Shown here: positions 52,462 to 62,400 of the stretch, piece after piece
Position numbering within the stretch: the first letter of the stretch is position 1
Layout: each line of letters begins with the position of its first letter
DNA from: Dyadobacter pollutisoli
GTDB lineage: Bacteria; Bacteroidota; Bacteroidia; Cytophagales; Spirosomataceae
Assembly (NCBI RefSeq): GCF_026625565.1
Contig: NZ_CP112998.1
Span: 1,366,501 to 1,430,500, forward strand
DNA length: 64,000 bases
Direction: 5' to 3'
Notes under the pieces: model-generated
Told to the model about the DNA's origin: nothing
What the model saw: only the letters and a program-made list of their open reading frames with translations
Databases searched by the model: none
Translations under genes and position numbers: made by a program

Positions 52462-54396
52462 ATGAAAAGATTCAGTTTACTATTAATGAGCATGCTGATG
52501 CTAACCACCCTAGCTTCTGCTCAGACAATGCAAATGGAAATGCCCACCGGTTTCGACACAGCCCGTCCAGGCGTTGCGGCCGGAAAACTGGATAGCATTC
52601 AATATGCGTCCAAAACCGTTGGTACGAGCCGCAAAGCCCTGGTTTATACGCCTCCTGGGTTTAACAAAAAAACTAAATACCCCGTACTGTATTTACTGCA
52701 TGGCATTGGCGGGGATGAAAAGGAATGGCTCAAAGGCGGAAACCCGCAGCTTATCCTGGACAATTTGTTTGCGGAAAAGAAAATCGAGCCGATGATTGTG
52801 GTCATGCCCAATGGCAGGGCTATGAAAGATGACCGGGCGACCGGCAATATCATGGCTCCTGATAAGGTGGAAGCATTCGCGACTTTTGAAAAAGACCTGC
52901 TCACGGACCTGATCCCATTCATTGAAAAGAAATACCCGGTACTCGCCGACCGCGAACATCGCGCGATCGCAGGCCTTTCAATGGGGGGCGGGCAGTCGCT
53001 GAACTTTGGGCTGGGTAACCTGGATAAGTTTGCCTGGGTAGGAGGATTTTCATCTGCTCCCAATACCAAAAAGCCCCAGGAGCTGATGCCGAATCCGGAG
53101 GAAGCAAAAAAGAAGCTAAAATTGCTCTGGATCTCCTGCGGTGATAACGACAGGCTGATCTCGTTCAGCAAACGTACGCACGATTATCTGTTTGAGCATC
53201 AGGTGCCGCACGTGTATTACATCGAGCCGGGTGTGCATGATTTCAAAGTTTGGAAGAATGGGCTTTATATGTTTTCCCAATTTTTGTTCAAACCCGTTGA
53301 CGTAGCCTCTTTACCTAAATATACCATTCTGGGAACACCTGCGTCGACCAACATCCGCTCAGCGAAATACCCGCAGATTTTGCCTGATAATCGTGTTGTA
53401 TTCAAAGTAAAAGCACCACAGGCCCAGAAAGTACAGTTTGATCTTGGTAAAAAATACGACGCGGTGAAAGATACCGCCGGTGTATGGTCGGTGACGACGG
53501 ATTCCATTGGGGAAGGTTTTCACTATTACTCGTTACTGATCGACGGCGTAGCGCTGGTGGATCCGGCCAGCGAGACATTTTACGGCATGGGACGCATGGC
53601 GAGCGGCATTGAAATTCCTTTCCGCGGCGGTGGCTACTATGCCATGCGCGAGGTGCCACATGGAGAAATCAGGGTCAAAAGTTATTTGTCCAAAGCCAGT
53701 AACACCTGGCGCGAAATGTATGTGTATACGCCTCCGGGCTACGACCAATCAACGGAAAAGTACCCCGTGCTGTATCTTTTACATGGCGGCGGCGAGGACC
53801 AGCGGGGCTGGGCCACCCAGGGGAAAACGAACCTGATCCTGGATAATCTGATCGCGGAAGGGAAGGCCAAGCCTATGCTGGTAGTGATGATGGACGGAAA
53901 CCTGGGAAGTCCGATGGGCCCTGGCAGTATGGCAACAGCCGGTGATGGCTTTTTGAAAGCCTTCGAAAATGAATTGAAGCTGGGAGCGATGCCCTTCGTT
54001 GAAAGCAACTTCCGGGTGCAGGCCGATGCAGCGCACCGGGCACTGGCGGGGCTTTCTATGGGTGGGATACAGACATTGTATGCCGGTGTGAAAAACACGG
54101 ACCTGTTTTCCTCGCTAGGCGTATTCAGTTCGGGCTGGTTTGGCAATAATGCAGCGCTTTCCGGCCCGCATTATGAATTTGCCAAAGCCAATGCAACGAC
54201 TATCAATAGTAATCTGAAAAACTTCTGGATATCGATGGGCGGTGAGGAAGACATTGCTTACAAAAACTGCAAGATCATGCTTTCCAAGTATGATGAGCTG
54301 GGCATTAAATACAAATACAGCCAATACCCGGGTGGACATACCTGGCCGGTGTGGCGACACGACTTGTTCTCGTTCTCGCAGCTGCTGTTTAAATAG
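52462..54396 (+). CDS. Secreted tandem esterase (two CE1-type alpha/beta hydrolase domains)
   Basis: A 644-residue exported protein with two full esterase domains. Domain 1 (about 45-285): VLYLLHGIGGDEKEW, GLSMGG with Ser173, and EPGVHDFKVW with His259. A beta-sandwich linker (about 290-395; RVVFKVKAPQAQKVQFDLG) resembles the N-terminal E-set found before such esterases. Domain 2 (about 400-644): VLYLLHGGGEDQRGW, GLSMGG with Ser532, PGGHTWPVW with His626. Both nucleophile-His pairs are intact, so both domains may be active. Likely removes acetyl or feruloyl esters from xylan. Precedes GH10 by 35 bases. Confidence 0.88.
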   Translation: MKRFSLLLMSMLMLTTLASAQTMQMEMPTGFDTARPGVAAGKLDSIQYASKTVGTSRKALVYTPPGFNKKTKYPVLYLLHGIGGDEKEWLKGGNPQLILDNLFAEKKIEPMIVVMPNGRAMKDDRATGNIMAPDKVEAFATFEKDLLTDLIPFIEKKYPVLADREHRAIAGLSMGGGQSLNFGLGNLDKFAWVGGFSSAPNTKKPQELMPNPEEAKKKLKLLWISCGDNDRLISFSKRTHDYLFEHQVPHVYYIEPGVHDFKVWKNGLYMFSQFLFKPVDVASLPKYTILGTPASTNIRSAKYPQILPDNRVVFKVKAPQAQKVQFDLGKKYDAVKDTAGVWSVTTDSIGEGFHYYSLLIDGVALVDPASETFYGMGRMASGIEIPFRGGGYYAMREVPHGEIRVKSYLSKASNTWREMYVYTPPGYDQSTEKYPVLYLLHGGGEDQRGWATQGKTNLILDNLIAEGKAKPMLVVMMDGNLGSPMGPGSMATAGDGFLKAFENELKLGAMPFVESNFRVQADAAHRALAGLSMGGIQTLYAGVKNTDLFSSLGVFSSGWFGNNAALSGPHYEFAKANATTINSNLKNFWISMGGEEDIAYKNCKIMLSKYDELGIKYKYSQYPGGHTWPVWRHDLFSFSQLLFK

Positions 54397-54431
54397 TATT
54401 GTTTCTCAAATCATTATCAAACGCAGAATTA

Positions 54432-55511
54432 ATGAAAAATTCAACCATGGGGATAATAAGCGGCTTTGGATTGTGTTCAATGCTGCTGTCTTCCAATAAT
54501 CTTTTGGCACAAAAAACTTTAAAGGACGCATACAAAGACTTCTTTCCGGTAGGAGTGGCGGTTTCGGCAAGAGGCCTGACAGGCCCTGATGCGGATCTGA
54601 TCACGAGCCAATTCAACAGCATTACGCCGGAGAATGCGATGAAAATGGGGCCGATCCACCCAGAGCCCAACCGATATGCCTGGGAAGGTCCAGATGCGAT
54701 TGTCGCATTCGCCCAACAGAATGGCATGAAGCTGCGTGGGCATACGCTATGCTGGCATAATCAGACGCCCAGGTGGTTTTTTACCGATTCATCCGGTAAG
54801 CAAGTAAGTAGAGAAGTGCTGCTGGCACGATTGAAACAACACATTAACGATGTGGTAGGCCGTTACAAGGGCAAAATATACGCCTGGGATGTGGTCAATG
54901 AGGCTGTGCCTGACACAGGTACCAGCATTTACCGCCGCTCAAAATTCTATGAGATCATCGGAGAGGACTACATCGAGAAAGCATTTGAATATGCCCATGC
55001 CGCCGATCCATCAGCCAAATTATTTTACAACGATTATAATACAGAAAGCGCTTCCAAAAGAGAGAAGATCTTTCAACTTTTGAAAAAACTAAAAGAAAAG
55101 AAAGTACCCATTGACGGGGTAGGTCTGCAAGGACATTGGTCAATATATGAACCCACTGCCGCCGAGATTGAAAAATCCATTACCCAGTTTGAAAGCCTGG
55201 GCTTGGCGGTACAGATCACCGAACTGGATGTTTCTGTTCATCCCAAAGAGCACGAGCGGCGCGCGCACCGCCCGACAGACAATGGTACTTTGACGGCCGA
55301 AATGGTTACCAGGCAGACTGCGCAATACAAGATGCTGTTTGATACTTTCCGCAAGCACAAGGGCACGATCACCGGTGTTACATTCTGGAATGTGTCAGAT
55401 AAATCGACTTGGCTGGATAATTTCCCGGTGCCCAATAGGAAGGACTATCCGCTTTTGTTTGACCAGAATTTGCAACCCAAACAGGCATTCCATGAAGTGG
55501 TGGATTTCTGA
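54432..55511 (+). CDS. GH10 endo-1,4-beta-xylanase
   Basis: From the ATG at 54432 the enzyme has 359 residues with a signal ending near LLAQ (an upstream in-frame ATG at 54399 is less likely). Single GH10 TIM barrel: NSITPENAMKMG, RGHTLCWHNQTPRWF, the acid/base in WDVVNEAVPD (Glu157), and the nucleophile in ITELDVSVH (Glu264). TFWNVSDKSTWL forms the end of the barrel. It cuts the beta-1,4-xylan backbone and defines the locus as xylan-directed. No lipoprotein signal, so periplasmic or secreted. Confidence 0.95.
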   Translation: MKNSTMGIISGFGLCSMLLSSNNLLAQKTLKDAYKDFFPVGVAVSARGLTGPDADLITSQFNSITPENAMKMGPIHPEPNRYAWEGPDAIVAFAQQNGMKLRGHTLCWHNQTPRWFFTDSSGKQVSREVLLARLKQHINDVVGRYKGKIYAWDVVNEAVPDTGTSIYRRSKFYEIIGEDYIEKAFEYAHAADPSAKLFYNDYNTESASKREKIFQLLKKLKEKKVPIDGVGLQGHWSIYEPTAAEIEKSITQFESLGLAVQITELDVSVHPKEHERRAHRPTDNGTLTAEMVTRQTAQYKMLFDTFRKHKGTITGVTFWNVSDKSTWLDNFPVPNRKDYPLLFDQNLQPKQAFHEVVDF

Positions 55512-55531
55512 CGCTCGATGTTTCCGGGCCG

Positions 55532-56419
55532 CTACTCTTCGGTAGAAGCGTGATATATCTGCTTCCTGTACATACCGGGCGTGCGGCCGGTTACTTTTTT
55601 GAATGTCCGTGTAAAATGCGACAAGCTTTCAAATCCTGTCAGCGAAGCAATTTCAGAAATAGAGGCGCGGCTGGTCGCCATCACATGGACGGCCCGCTCT
55701 ATGCGTGTTTCGGAAATGAACGACAGGGGACGTGTACCGGTATGTTTTTCGAACAGGCGGGAGAAATACTCCGAGTTCAGATTCACCCTTTCCGCCAGTA
55801 ATTTTACATTCAGGGGTAAATGCAGATTGACGTACACAAACCGCATCGTTTCAAGAATTTTGGCAGGAATGATCTTTTCTTGCCGGGTCTGGAATATTTC
55901 CGGAACAGTAAAGCGGGACAATAGCTGAAAAAGTATGCCCTGGGTTTCGAGGAAGTCCGAAATTTTCTGATAATTATTAAGCTCCTGATATGCTTTATAG
56001 TAGATATTTTTCTCATACACCTGCGGATTATCAGAACGATTGATTCCCCGGCCGGGATTGATGTCGATCAGCCGACGAAAGTTTACCCGATCGATATCGC
56101 TGGCTTTTACCCTGTGGATCAGACGAACATTGGAAAACAAAGACGTACCGTCGGCAGATTCCTCAAAAAACTGCACAAAGTACTGGCTCAAATAGCTTTC
56201 ACAAACCAGATTGCAAAGTGTGTAAGAAGGTATAATGTAGAGGTAGCCTGCTTCGAGATTCAAAGTTTTGGACGTGTCAGAGATTTTCCCCTCACCAGCA
56301 TCAATGTAGTAGATGCGATGGTATGGGCTAATGACGTTTTTGTAATTCCATCTCGCATCCAGTTTAACATAGTCGGTGTTGAGCAGCGACAAAGTATGTT
56401 TCAGAAACCGTTTATTCAT
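55532..56419 (-). CDS. AraC family transcriptional regulator
   Basis: A 295-residue cytosolic regulator. The N-terminal AraC-type cupin (about 15-140; RIYYIDAGEGKISD, GYLYIIPSYTLCNLV) is a probable sugar-binding pocket. The C-terminal double helix-turn-helix (about 195-290; LLAERVNLNSEYFSRLFEKH, ISEIASLTGFESLSHFTRTF) binds DNA. The gene is convergent with GH10 and divergent from the PDZ/mutarotase/GH29 unit, where a 21-bp-spaced direct repeat lies in the shared promoter region. Likely controls that unit, perhaps in response to L-fucose or a pentose. Confidence 0.9.
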   Translation of the reverse strand: MNKRFLKHTLSLLNTDYVKLDARWNYKNVISPYHRIYYIDAGEGKISDTSKTLNLEAGYLYIIPSYTLCNLVCESYLSQYFVQFFEESADGTSLFSNVRLIHRVKASDIDRVNFRRLIDINPGRGINRSDNPQVYEKNIYYKAYQELNNYQKISDFLETQGILFQLLSRFTVPEIFQTRQEKIIPAKILETMRFVYVNLHLPLNVKLLAERVNLNSEYFSRLFEKHTGTRPLSFISETRIERAVHVMATSRASISEIASLTGFESLSHFTRTFKKVTGRTPGMYRKQIYHASTEE

Positions 56420-56450
56420 TATTCATGAGAAAATGTAGCTAAAAATAGTA

Positions 56451-56483
56451 AAAATCTGTTTTAGGCAAAAAAAAGTCTGTTTT
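56451..56483. promoter_or_regulatory. Direct repeats between araC-type gene and the fucose unit
   Basis: TCTGTTTT occurs at 56455-56462 and 56476-56483, each preceded by an A-run (12 of 13 bases shared). The spacing is exactly 21 bp, two helical turns, as in tandem half-sites bound by AraC-family proteins. It is a good candidate operator for the divergent AraC regulator. Confidence 0.5.
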
Positions 56484-56521
56484 GATCCAATTTTTGAAAA
56501 TACAGCAGATTAGTTTTGGAC

Positions 56522-56899
56522 ATGCATTTTACTTGTTCAAACCGAGGACGGTCGTACCTGATCATGCTGATCGTACTGCTCATTTTCAGGCCTTTTCACG
56601 TGTCAGCGCAGACTAACAAGGGAGATTTCCGGGTGAAACAAGGCTCGCTAGCGCTTGCGGCTGGTTTTAAAAACTTTGATATGGATCGTTTTGGGGTGGT
56701 TTCTGAACATTTGAGAAAGCTCGCCCAAAAAGTGCCTGTCCCCAATGACGTCGTTCTGGAATTCAATGGAAAAAAGATCAACACGGTCAGGGACCTGATG
56801 GAGGCGCGTATGTCGGTAATCGGAACAAAAGCCGATGTGGTGGTTTTCCGAAACCTGCAGGAAATGAAGACAATAATCGAATTGGATGGAAAAAGATAA
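56522..56899 (+). CDS. Small exported PDZ-like protein
   Basis: From the ATG at 56522 (a TTG two codons earlier is also in frame) the protein has 125 residues. A signal peptide (SYLIMLIVLLIFRPFHVSAQ) is followed by about 90 residues; the end reads PNDVVLEFNGKKINTVRDLM and then ADVVVFRNLQEMKTIIELDG, the second half of a PDZ domain. The carboxylate-binding loop is not obvious and the domain may be partial. First gene of the second unit, 11 bases before the mutarotase. A chaperone or scaffold role is speculative. Confidence 0.6.
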   Translation: MHFTCSNRGRSYLIMLIVLLIFRPFHVSAQTNKGDFRVKQGSLALAAGFKNFDMDRFGVVSEHLRKLAQKVPVPNDVVLEFNGKKINTVRDLMEARMSVIGTKADVVVFRNLQEMKTIIELDGKR

Positions 56900-56910
56900 C
56901 AGTTTGACAG

Positions 56911-57273
56911 ATGGAGCAAAGAAATGAGGCCCGTTTCAGGCGTTTTTGTAAAACAATGGAGCTTCGTGATGATCCGACGTTGATAGAGTCCTACAAAAAG
57001 GTACATCAGAAAGGGGCTGCCTGGAATGAGATTACGCAGGGAATGAAAGAGGTAGGGATCCTGGATATGGAAATATACCTATTGGGAACCCAATTATTCA
57101 TGATCATGGACACCGTAGAGGGTTTTGACCATGATCATGCCATGGCTGAGCTCTCTAAAAAACCACGGCAAAGTGAATGGGAGCGATATGTGGCCCAATT
57201 TCAAGCGACGGGCACGGAAGCAACCGCTGATCAGAAATGGCACTTGATGGAACAGATTTACAAAATGGAATAA
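56911..57273 (+). CDS. L-rhamnose/L-fucose mutarotase family protein
   Basis: A 120-residue dimeric ferredoxin-like protein of the RhaM/FucM type. Conserved features are FCKTMELRDDPTLIESYKKV with the VHQKGAAWNEIT helix, GILDMEIYLLGTQLFMIMDT and a final SEWERYVAQFQ. It would speed anomer interconversion of an L-6-deoxyhexose. As it precedes the GH29 alpha-L-fucosidase by 15 bases, L-fucose is the likely substrate. No signal peptide; cytosolic. Confidence 0.85.
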   Translation: MEQRNEARFRRFCKTMELRDDPTLIESYKKVHQKGAAWNEITQGMKEVGILDMEIYLLGTQLFMIMDTVEGFDHDHAMAELSKKPRQSEWERYVAQFQATGTEATADQKWHLMEQIYKME

Positions 57274-57288
57274 AAGCAAAGCAAAGAA

Positions 57289-59412
57289 ATGAAACAGCGT
57301 TTTTTTAAAAGTATGACCGGATTTGGACACAAGGCCGCCAAGACAAGTTTATTGATCACCATGCTTGCGGTGCATTGCGCGGGTAGTTGCCTTGGGCAGT
57401 CCATCGCTCCCAAACCGTTCGGGCCAATACCCACCAAAAATCAATTGAAATGGCAACAAATGGAGTACTATGCATTCATTCACCTGTCGACCAACACGTT
57501 CACTGATCAGGAATGGGGTTACGGGGAAGATGACCCGAAAATTTTCAATCCTGAAAAGCTGGATTGCCGTCAATGGGCGCGCGTTTGTAAAGCGGCTGGC
57601 ATGAAGGGGATTATCCTGACGGCCAAACATCATTCCGGCTTCTGTCTATGGCCGTCGAAATACACCGAGTACTCGGTTAAGAATTCGCCGTGGAAAGACG
57701 GAAAAGGAGACATCGTGCGCGAATTGGCAGACGCGTGCAGGGAATATGGCTTGAAAATGGGCGTATACCTCTCGCCGTGGGACCGCAACTACGCCGACTA
57801 CGGCAAGCCTGAATACATCACCTATTTCCGCAACCAGCTCACAGAATTACTCACCAACTATGGAGACGTTTTTGAGATCTGGTTTGATGGTGCCAACGGA
57901 GGTTCGGGCTATTACGGAGGGGCGAAAGAAACGCGCAAGATTGATGCCAAAACCTACTATGACTGGTCTAATACCTACAAGCTGATCCGTAAATTGCAGC
58001 CCAATATCGTCATCTGGAATGATGGAGGCGATAGGGCTGATCTTCGCTGGGTAGGGACGGAAGGTGGTTATGTGGGAGAGAAGAACTGGAGTTTACTGAA
58101 TGCGACGGGTGACGTGAGCTGGGACATGTTGCATCATGGTTTGGAAAACGGTAATGCATGGGTACCAGGCGAGGTCAATACATCTATCCGTCCGGGATGG
58201 TTTTACCACGAATCTGAGGATAGCCGGGTGAAGACGCTGCCGCAGCTACTGAAAACTTATTATAGTTCATTTGGCCGGAACGGAACGCTGCTACTGAATT
58301 TTCCGGTCGACAAAAGGGGGCTAATTCACGAGATGGATGAAAAGGCGGTAGTGGAACTGGCTGATGCGGTCAAAAAGGCTTTTGCTGTAAACCTGGCGAC
58401 AGGTAAGAAAGCGAGTGCGTCCAACACGCGTGTCAATGCCAAAGAATTTGGGGCAGACAAAGCCCTGGATGGAAAAAAAGATACTTATTGGGCTACCGAT
58501 GAAAAGGTAACATCGGCCTCGCTGACCATTGATTTTGATAAACCTACGACATTTAACCGCTTCCTGGTGCAGGAATACATCGCCCTTGGACAGCGCGTAA
58601 AAGCTTTTACCCTCGAAGCAAAAGTGGCAGGTCAATGGAAGGTACTGGCCAATCAGACCACCATTGGCTATAGGCGGATACTGGTCCTGCCCACCACCCA
58701 GGCGACAGAGCTGCGCTTTACGATCACCGATGCCAAAAGCTGCCCGCTGATTTCCAATATCGGCGTTTACAATGCGCCCCAGGTACTTACCGCGCCGGTT
58801 GTGACCAGGAATATGGCGGGTGATGTTGTAATTAAGCCAGCCGATAGCGAATCCGATATCTTTTATACCCTTGACGGTAGCCTGCCCACCAAACAGTCGT
58901 TACATTACACCGGCCCGGTCCAAACCAAGGGAAAAGTACATTTGCAGGCTATTGCTTTTGACCCGCAATCGCAGCAAAGCAGTCCGGTGACGGATGAAAA
59001 ATTCGATATCTCCCACAAGACCTGGAAAGTAGTTAATGTGGGCGACGAAAAAGTGGCGGCCGTCATCGACGGAGATCCGGGTACTGCCTGGTACCAGCCG
59101 CGGGATCGAAAGATGCCCCTGGACCTGGTAATTGATCTGGGTGAAGAACAAACATTGACCGGTTTTAAGTATCTTCCGGGGCAGGAAAGTACGGCGGGGA
59201 TTATTTCGCATTTCCGGTTCTTTGTTTCAAATGATGGCAAGCAATGGCAGACGGCCTCAGAAGGGGAATTTTCTAACATTAAAAACAATCCATTATGGCA
59301 GACAAAAAGTTTTCAGCCGCACAAGGCCCGCTATATCAAGTTGCAGGCCACGCAGAATACGCAGGAAGATGATGGGGCTGGCTATGGCGAGCTGGATGTG
59401 ATTACGCATTAA
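57289..59412 (+). CDS. GH29 alpha-L-fucosidase with discoidin and chitobiase-like domains
   Basis: A 707-residue secreted enzyme. After a signal (about 1-36) comes a GH29 TIM barrel (about 45-385) with MEYYAFIHLSTNTFTDQEWG, LTAKHHSGFCLWPS and VFEIWFDGANGG, whose Asp200 is the likely nucleophile. An F5/8 (discoidin) domain follows (about 390-510; ALDGKKDTYWATD), then a chitobiase C-terminal-like domain (about 515-580; IFYTLDGSLPTKQSLHYTGP) and a second F5/8 domain (about 590-705; VIDGDPGTAWYQP). The accessory domains probably bind glycan. It releases alpha-linked L-fucose. Part of the unit that ends with the second HTCS. Confidence 0.9.
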   Translation: MKQRFFKSMTGFGHKAAKTSLLITMLAVHCAGSCLGQSIAPKPFGPIPTKNQLKWQQMEYYAFIHLSTNTFTDQEWGYGEDDPKIFNPEKLDCRQWARVCKAAGMKGIILTAKHHSGFCLWPSKYTEYSVKNSPWKDGKGDIVRELADACREYGLKMGVYLSPWDRNYADYGKPEYITYFRNQLTELLTNYGDVFEIWFDGANGGSGYYGGAKETRKIDAKTYYDWSNTYKLIRKLQPNIVIWNDGGDRADLRWVGTEGGYVGEKNWSLLNATGDVSWDMLHHGLENGNAWVPGEVNTSIRPGWFYHESEDSRVKTLPQLLKTYYSSFGRNGTLLLNFPVDKRGLIHEMDEKAVVELADAVKKAFAVNLATGKKASASNTRVNAKEFGADKALDGKKDTYWATDEKVTSASLTIDFDKPTTFNRFLVQEYIALGQRVKAFTLEAKVAGQWKVLANQTTIGYRRILVLPTTQATELRFTITDAKSCPLISNIGVYNAPQVLTAPVVTRNMAGDVVIKPADSESDIFYTLDGSLPTKQSLHYTGPVQTKGKVHLQAIAFDPQSQQSSPVTDEKFDISHKTWKVVNVGDEKVAAVIDGDPGTAWYQPRDRKMPLDLVIDLGEEQTLTGFKYLPGQESTAGIISHFRFFVSNDGKQWQTASEGEFSNIKNNPLWQTKSFQPHKARYIKLQATQNTQEDDGAGYGELDVITH

Positions 59413-59423
59413 CGAAAACCGAA

Positions 59424-62400
59424 ATGGTGAAACGACTGAGCTTACCCATGTCTGTAAGGTCGATCATACTGATTTTACTGATGTATACCCCTTTCGTGTC
59501 ACTGGGGCAAGAGCACCGGTTCGTTCATATCAACGCACGCGATGGTCTGTCGCACGGGCATGTTACGGCTATTTACCGGGACCAGACTGGCTTTCTCTGG
59601 ATCGGTACGGAATCGGGCCTTAATCGTTTCGACGGTTACACCAATAAGGTTTTTCGTAACGATGCGTCTGACTCTTCATCTCTTTTTTACGATTATATTT
59701 CCGGTTTGTTTAAAATGCCAGAAGGCAATATGGGCGTTCTTACCGCTGCAGGTCCCTGCTTGTATGACCCGGCAAGGGAGGCTTTTTCAGGCCCTTCACA
59801 GGGTTTTAAGGCATATCCGATCAAAAATCCAAACGATCTCAAAACTGTTGTTTCCGATAAGGAGGGTAATTTTTGGTTTATTATTAACGATGGAGGGCTG
59901 ATTTGCTATAATGAGAAAAGCAAAAAATCCATTATCGTCAAACATTCTGACCGCGATGGGACTTCCATTGTCAGTAATAAGGTTACCTCGATCGTACAGG
60001 AGAAAGTTGGTAGCTACTGGATAGCGCATTCCAATGGGATGGTCGAAAATATGGTTCTTGAGGAACACGGTGTGAAGGTGACCAAAAGGCTCAATTTTTT
60101 CAACGATCGCAGGCTCACAAAAAACGACTATTTGCAGTGTCGGCTGACGGCCGACAGTGACGGAGATATATGGGTGTATCCCACCAATTATGAAATGGGC
60201 GTCGCTTATTTGAACAGACGGCAAGGTAAGATAGTCCATCTGGGAAAAACGTTTGGAGCTCCGCGCCTCAGTTCTGACATGATCACAGGTGTTGTCGATG
60301 ATGCGGAGGGCAATATCTGGATTTCCAACGGCCAAAGCGGTATTGACGTAATGGACAAAAAAAGGATGGCAGTGACCAACATGTCCCATTCTGCGGAGAA
60401 TGATCATACGCTGAGCCATAATGCAGTGACCACCGTGCTCAAAGATAGCGACGGGATCATTTGGGCGGGGACCTTCAAAGGTGGCTTGAATTATTTTCAT
60501 AAGAACATTATGCGGTTTCCGCTCATAAACCGGTATTCGAAGCCTTACGGGCTGCCGTTTGATGATATCAATGCCTTTGTCGAGGACAAAAAAGGCAATC
60601 TCTGGCTGGGAACCAACGGCGGCGGACTGATACACTTCAACCGGGCTAACGGAAAATTCACAACTTACCGGCACGATCCGAAGAATTCGCAGAGCCTGGC
60701 CAGCGATGTGATCGTCACTCTGTGCCTCGACCATCAAAATCAATTATGGATTGGTACTTTTTTAGGAGGATTGAATAGTTTTGACGGGCAAAAATTTACC
60801 CGTTACCAGCATGATCCCGCAGAGCCCAAAAGCCTTTCGGGAAGAAGCGTGTGGCAGATATTTGAAGATTCGCAGCGCAGACTTTGGATCGGCACCCTCG
60901 ACGGTGGCCTTTGTCTGTTTGATCGAAATACAAAAACCTTCGCGAAGTACAATCACCCGGCGCAACGTGCGCTTTACTCGGCCTATGTCCCTACTATCTT
61001 CGAGGATTCCCACGGGGATATATGGTTTGGAACGTCCATTGGAATAGATGTACTGATGAAAACGTCAGGAGAAATCGTCCATTATGAAACGGAAAAGAAC
61101 AATCCCAAATCCCTTGGCAGCAATGACGTTTTGGGTATTCTGGAAGATTCAAAAGGGCGCATCTGGATCGGGACCCGCGTGGGGCTGAGCGTATGGCAAA
61201 GGAAATCGAATACATTTATCAACTATACCGAAAAGCAGGGCCTTCCCCACAATGCGATCCTATCGATGGTGGAAGACGCAGATGGCAAGCTCTGGCTGGG
61301 CACGCCGAACGGGTTGTCATCGGCAACCATTTCATCGGATAAAGCAAGCTTGAAGGTGAGTTTTACTAATTATTCTGAAATTGATGGGTTGCAAGGCAAG
61401 CAATTCAACGAGGACGCTGCGCTCAGAATGCGCAGCGGTGAGCTGATTTTTGGCGGGGTCAATGGGTTTAATATATTCAGGCCGCGCGACCTGGATAAGA
61501 ACCGTATAGTCCCGCGGCTGGTGCTTACTGATTTTCAGTTGTTTAATCGCAGCATTCTTCCCAAGTATTTAGCGGGGGCCAGGTTTACACTTGATTCCTC
61601 GATCACTACAAACCCACCCATTCTGCTGCATGCAAGCGACAACGTTTTTTCCATTGAATTTGCGGCGCTGAGCTTTATCCAACCTGCAAAGAATCAATTC
61701 AAATACAAACTGGAAGGGTTCAATGAAGATTGGCTGGGTACGGATGCAAGCAACCGCAAAGTTAGCTTCACTAACCTCGACGCAGGCGACTATGTTTTTC
61801 GGGTGATTGCATCGAATAATGATGGACTTTGGAATAAAGAGGGAATAGCATTGAATATTAAGGTGCTGCCTCCTTTCTGGAAATCGCTGACCGCATATAT
61901 TTTGTATGTAGTAGCCATCGTGTTGCTTCTGCTGGCCATTCGCCGGTTGATACAGGAAAGAGAGAGGATGAAGTTTGCTATCAGGCAGACGAGCGAAGAG
62001 GCAAAACGTTCGCGGGAGCTGGATATTTTAAAGACGAAGTTTTTCACCAATGTGAGCCACGAGCTGCGCACGCCGCTTTCCCTTATCCTGGCACCCGTTG
62101 AAAAGCTGAGCGAAAGAGCAACTGATGTTCATGAACGCAGGCAGTTTGAACTGATCCAAAGAAATGGCCGCCGATTATTGAACCTGGTCAATCAGCTGCT
62201 TGACTTCCGGAAGCTAGAAGAGAAAGAACTCCGGTATCAGCCTTCGGACGGTGATATAATCCTGTTCATCAAAGATACCGTTTACTCGTTCTCCGATCTT
62301 TCTGATAAAAAGGAGATTCGGCTTACTTTTAATTCCAATGTGCTGGCCCTGGAAACGATCTTTGATCACGATAAGCTTGAAAAGATCTTGTTTAACCTGC

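Noticed and set aside
59796..60743. 315-codon ORF on the minus strand
   Set aside because: Antisense to the propeller repeats of the second HTCS; no signal, domain or upstream promoter.
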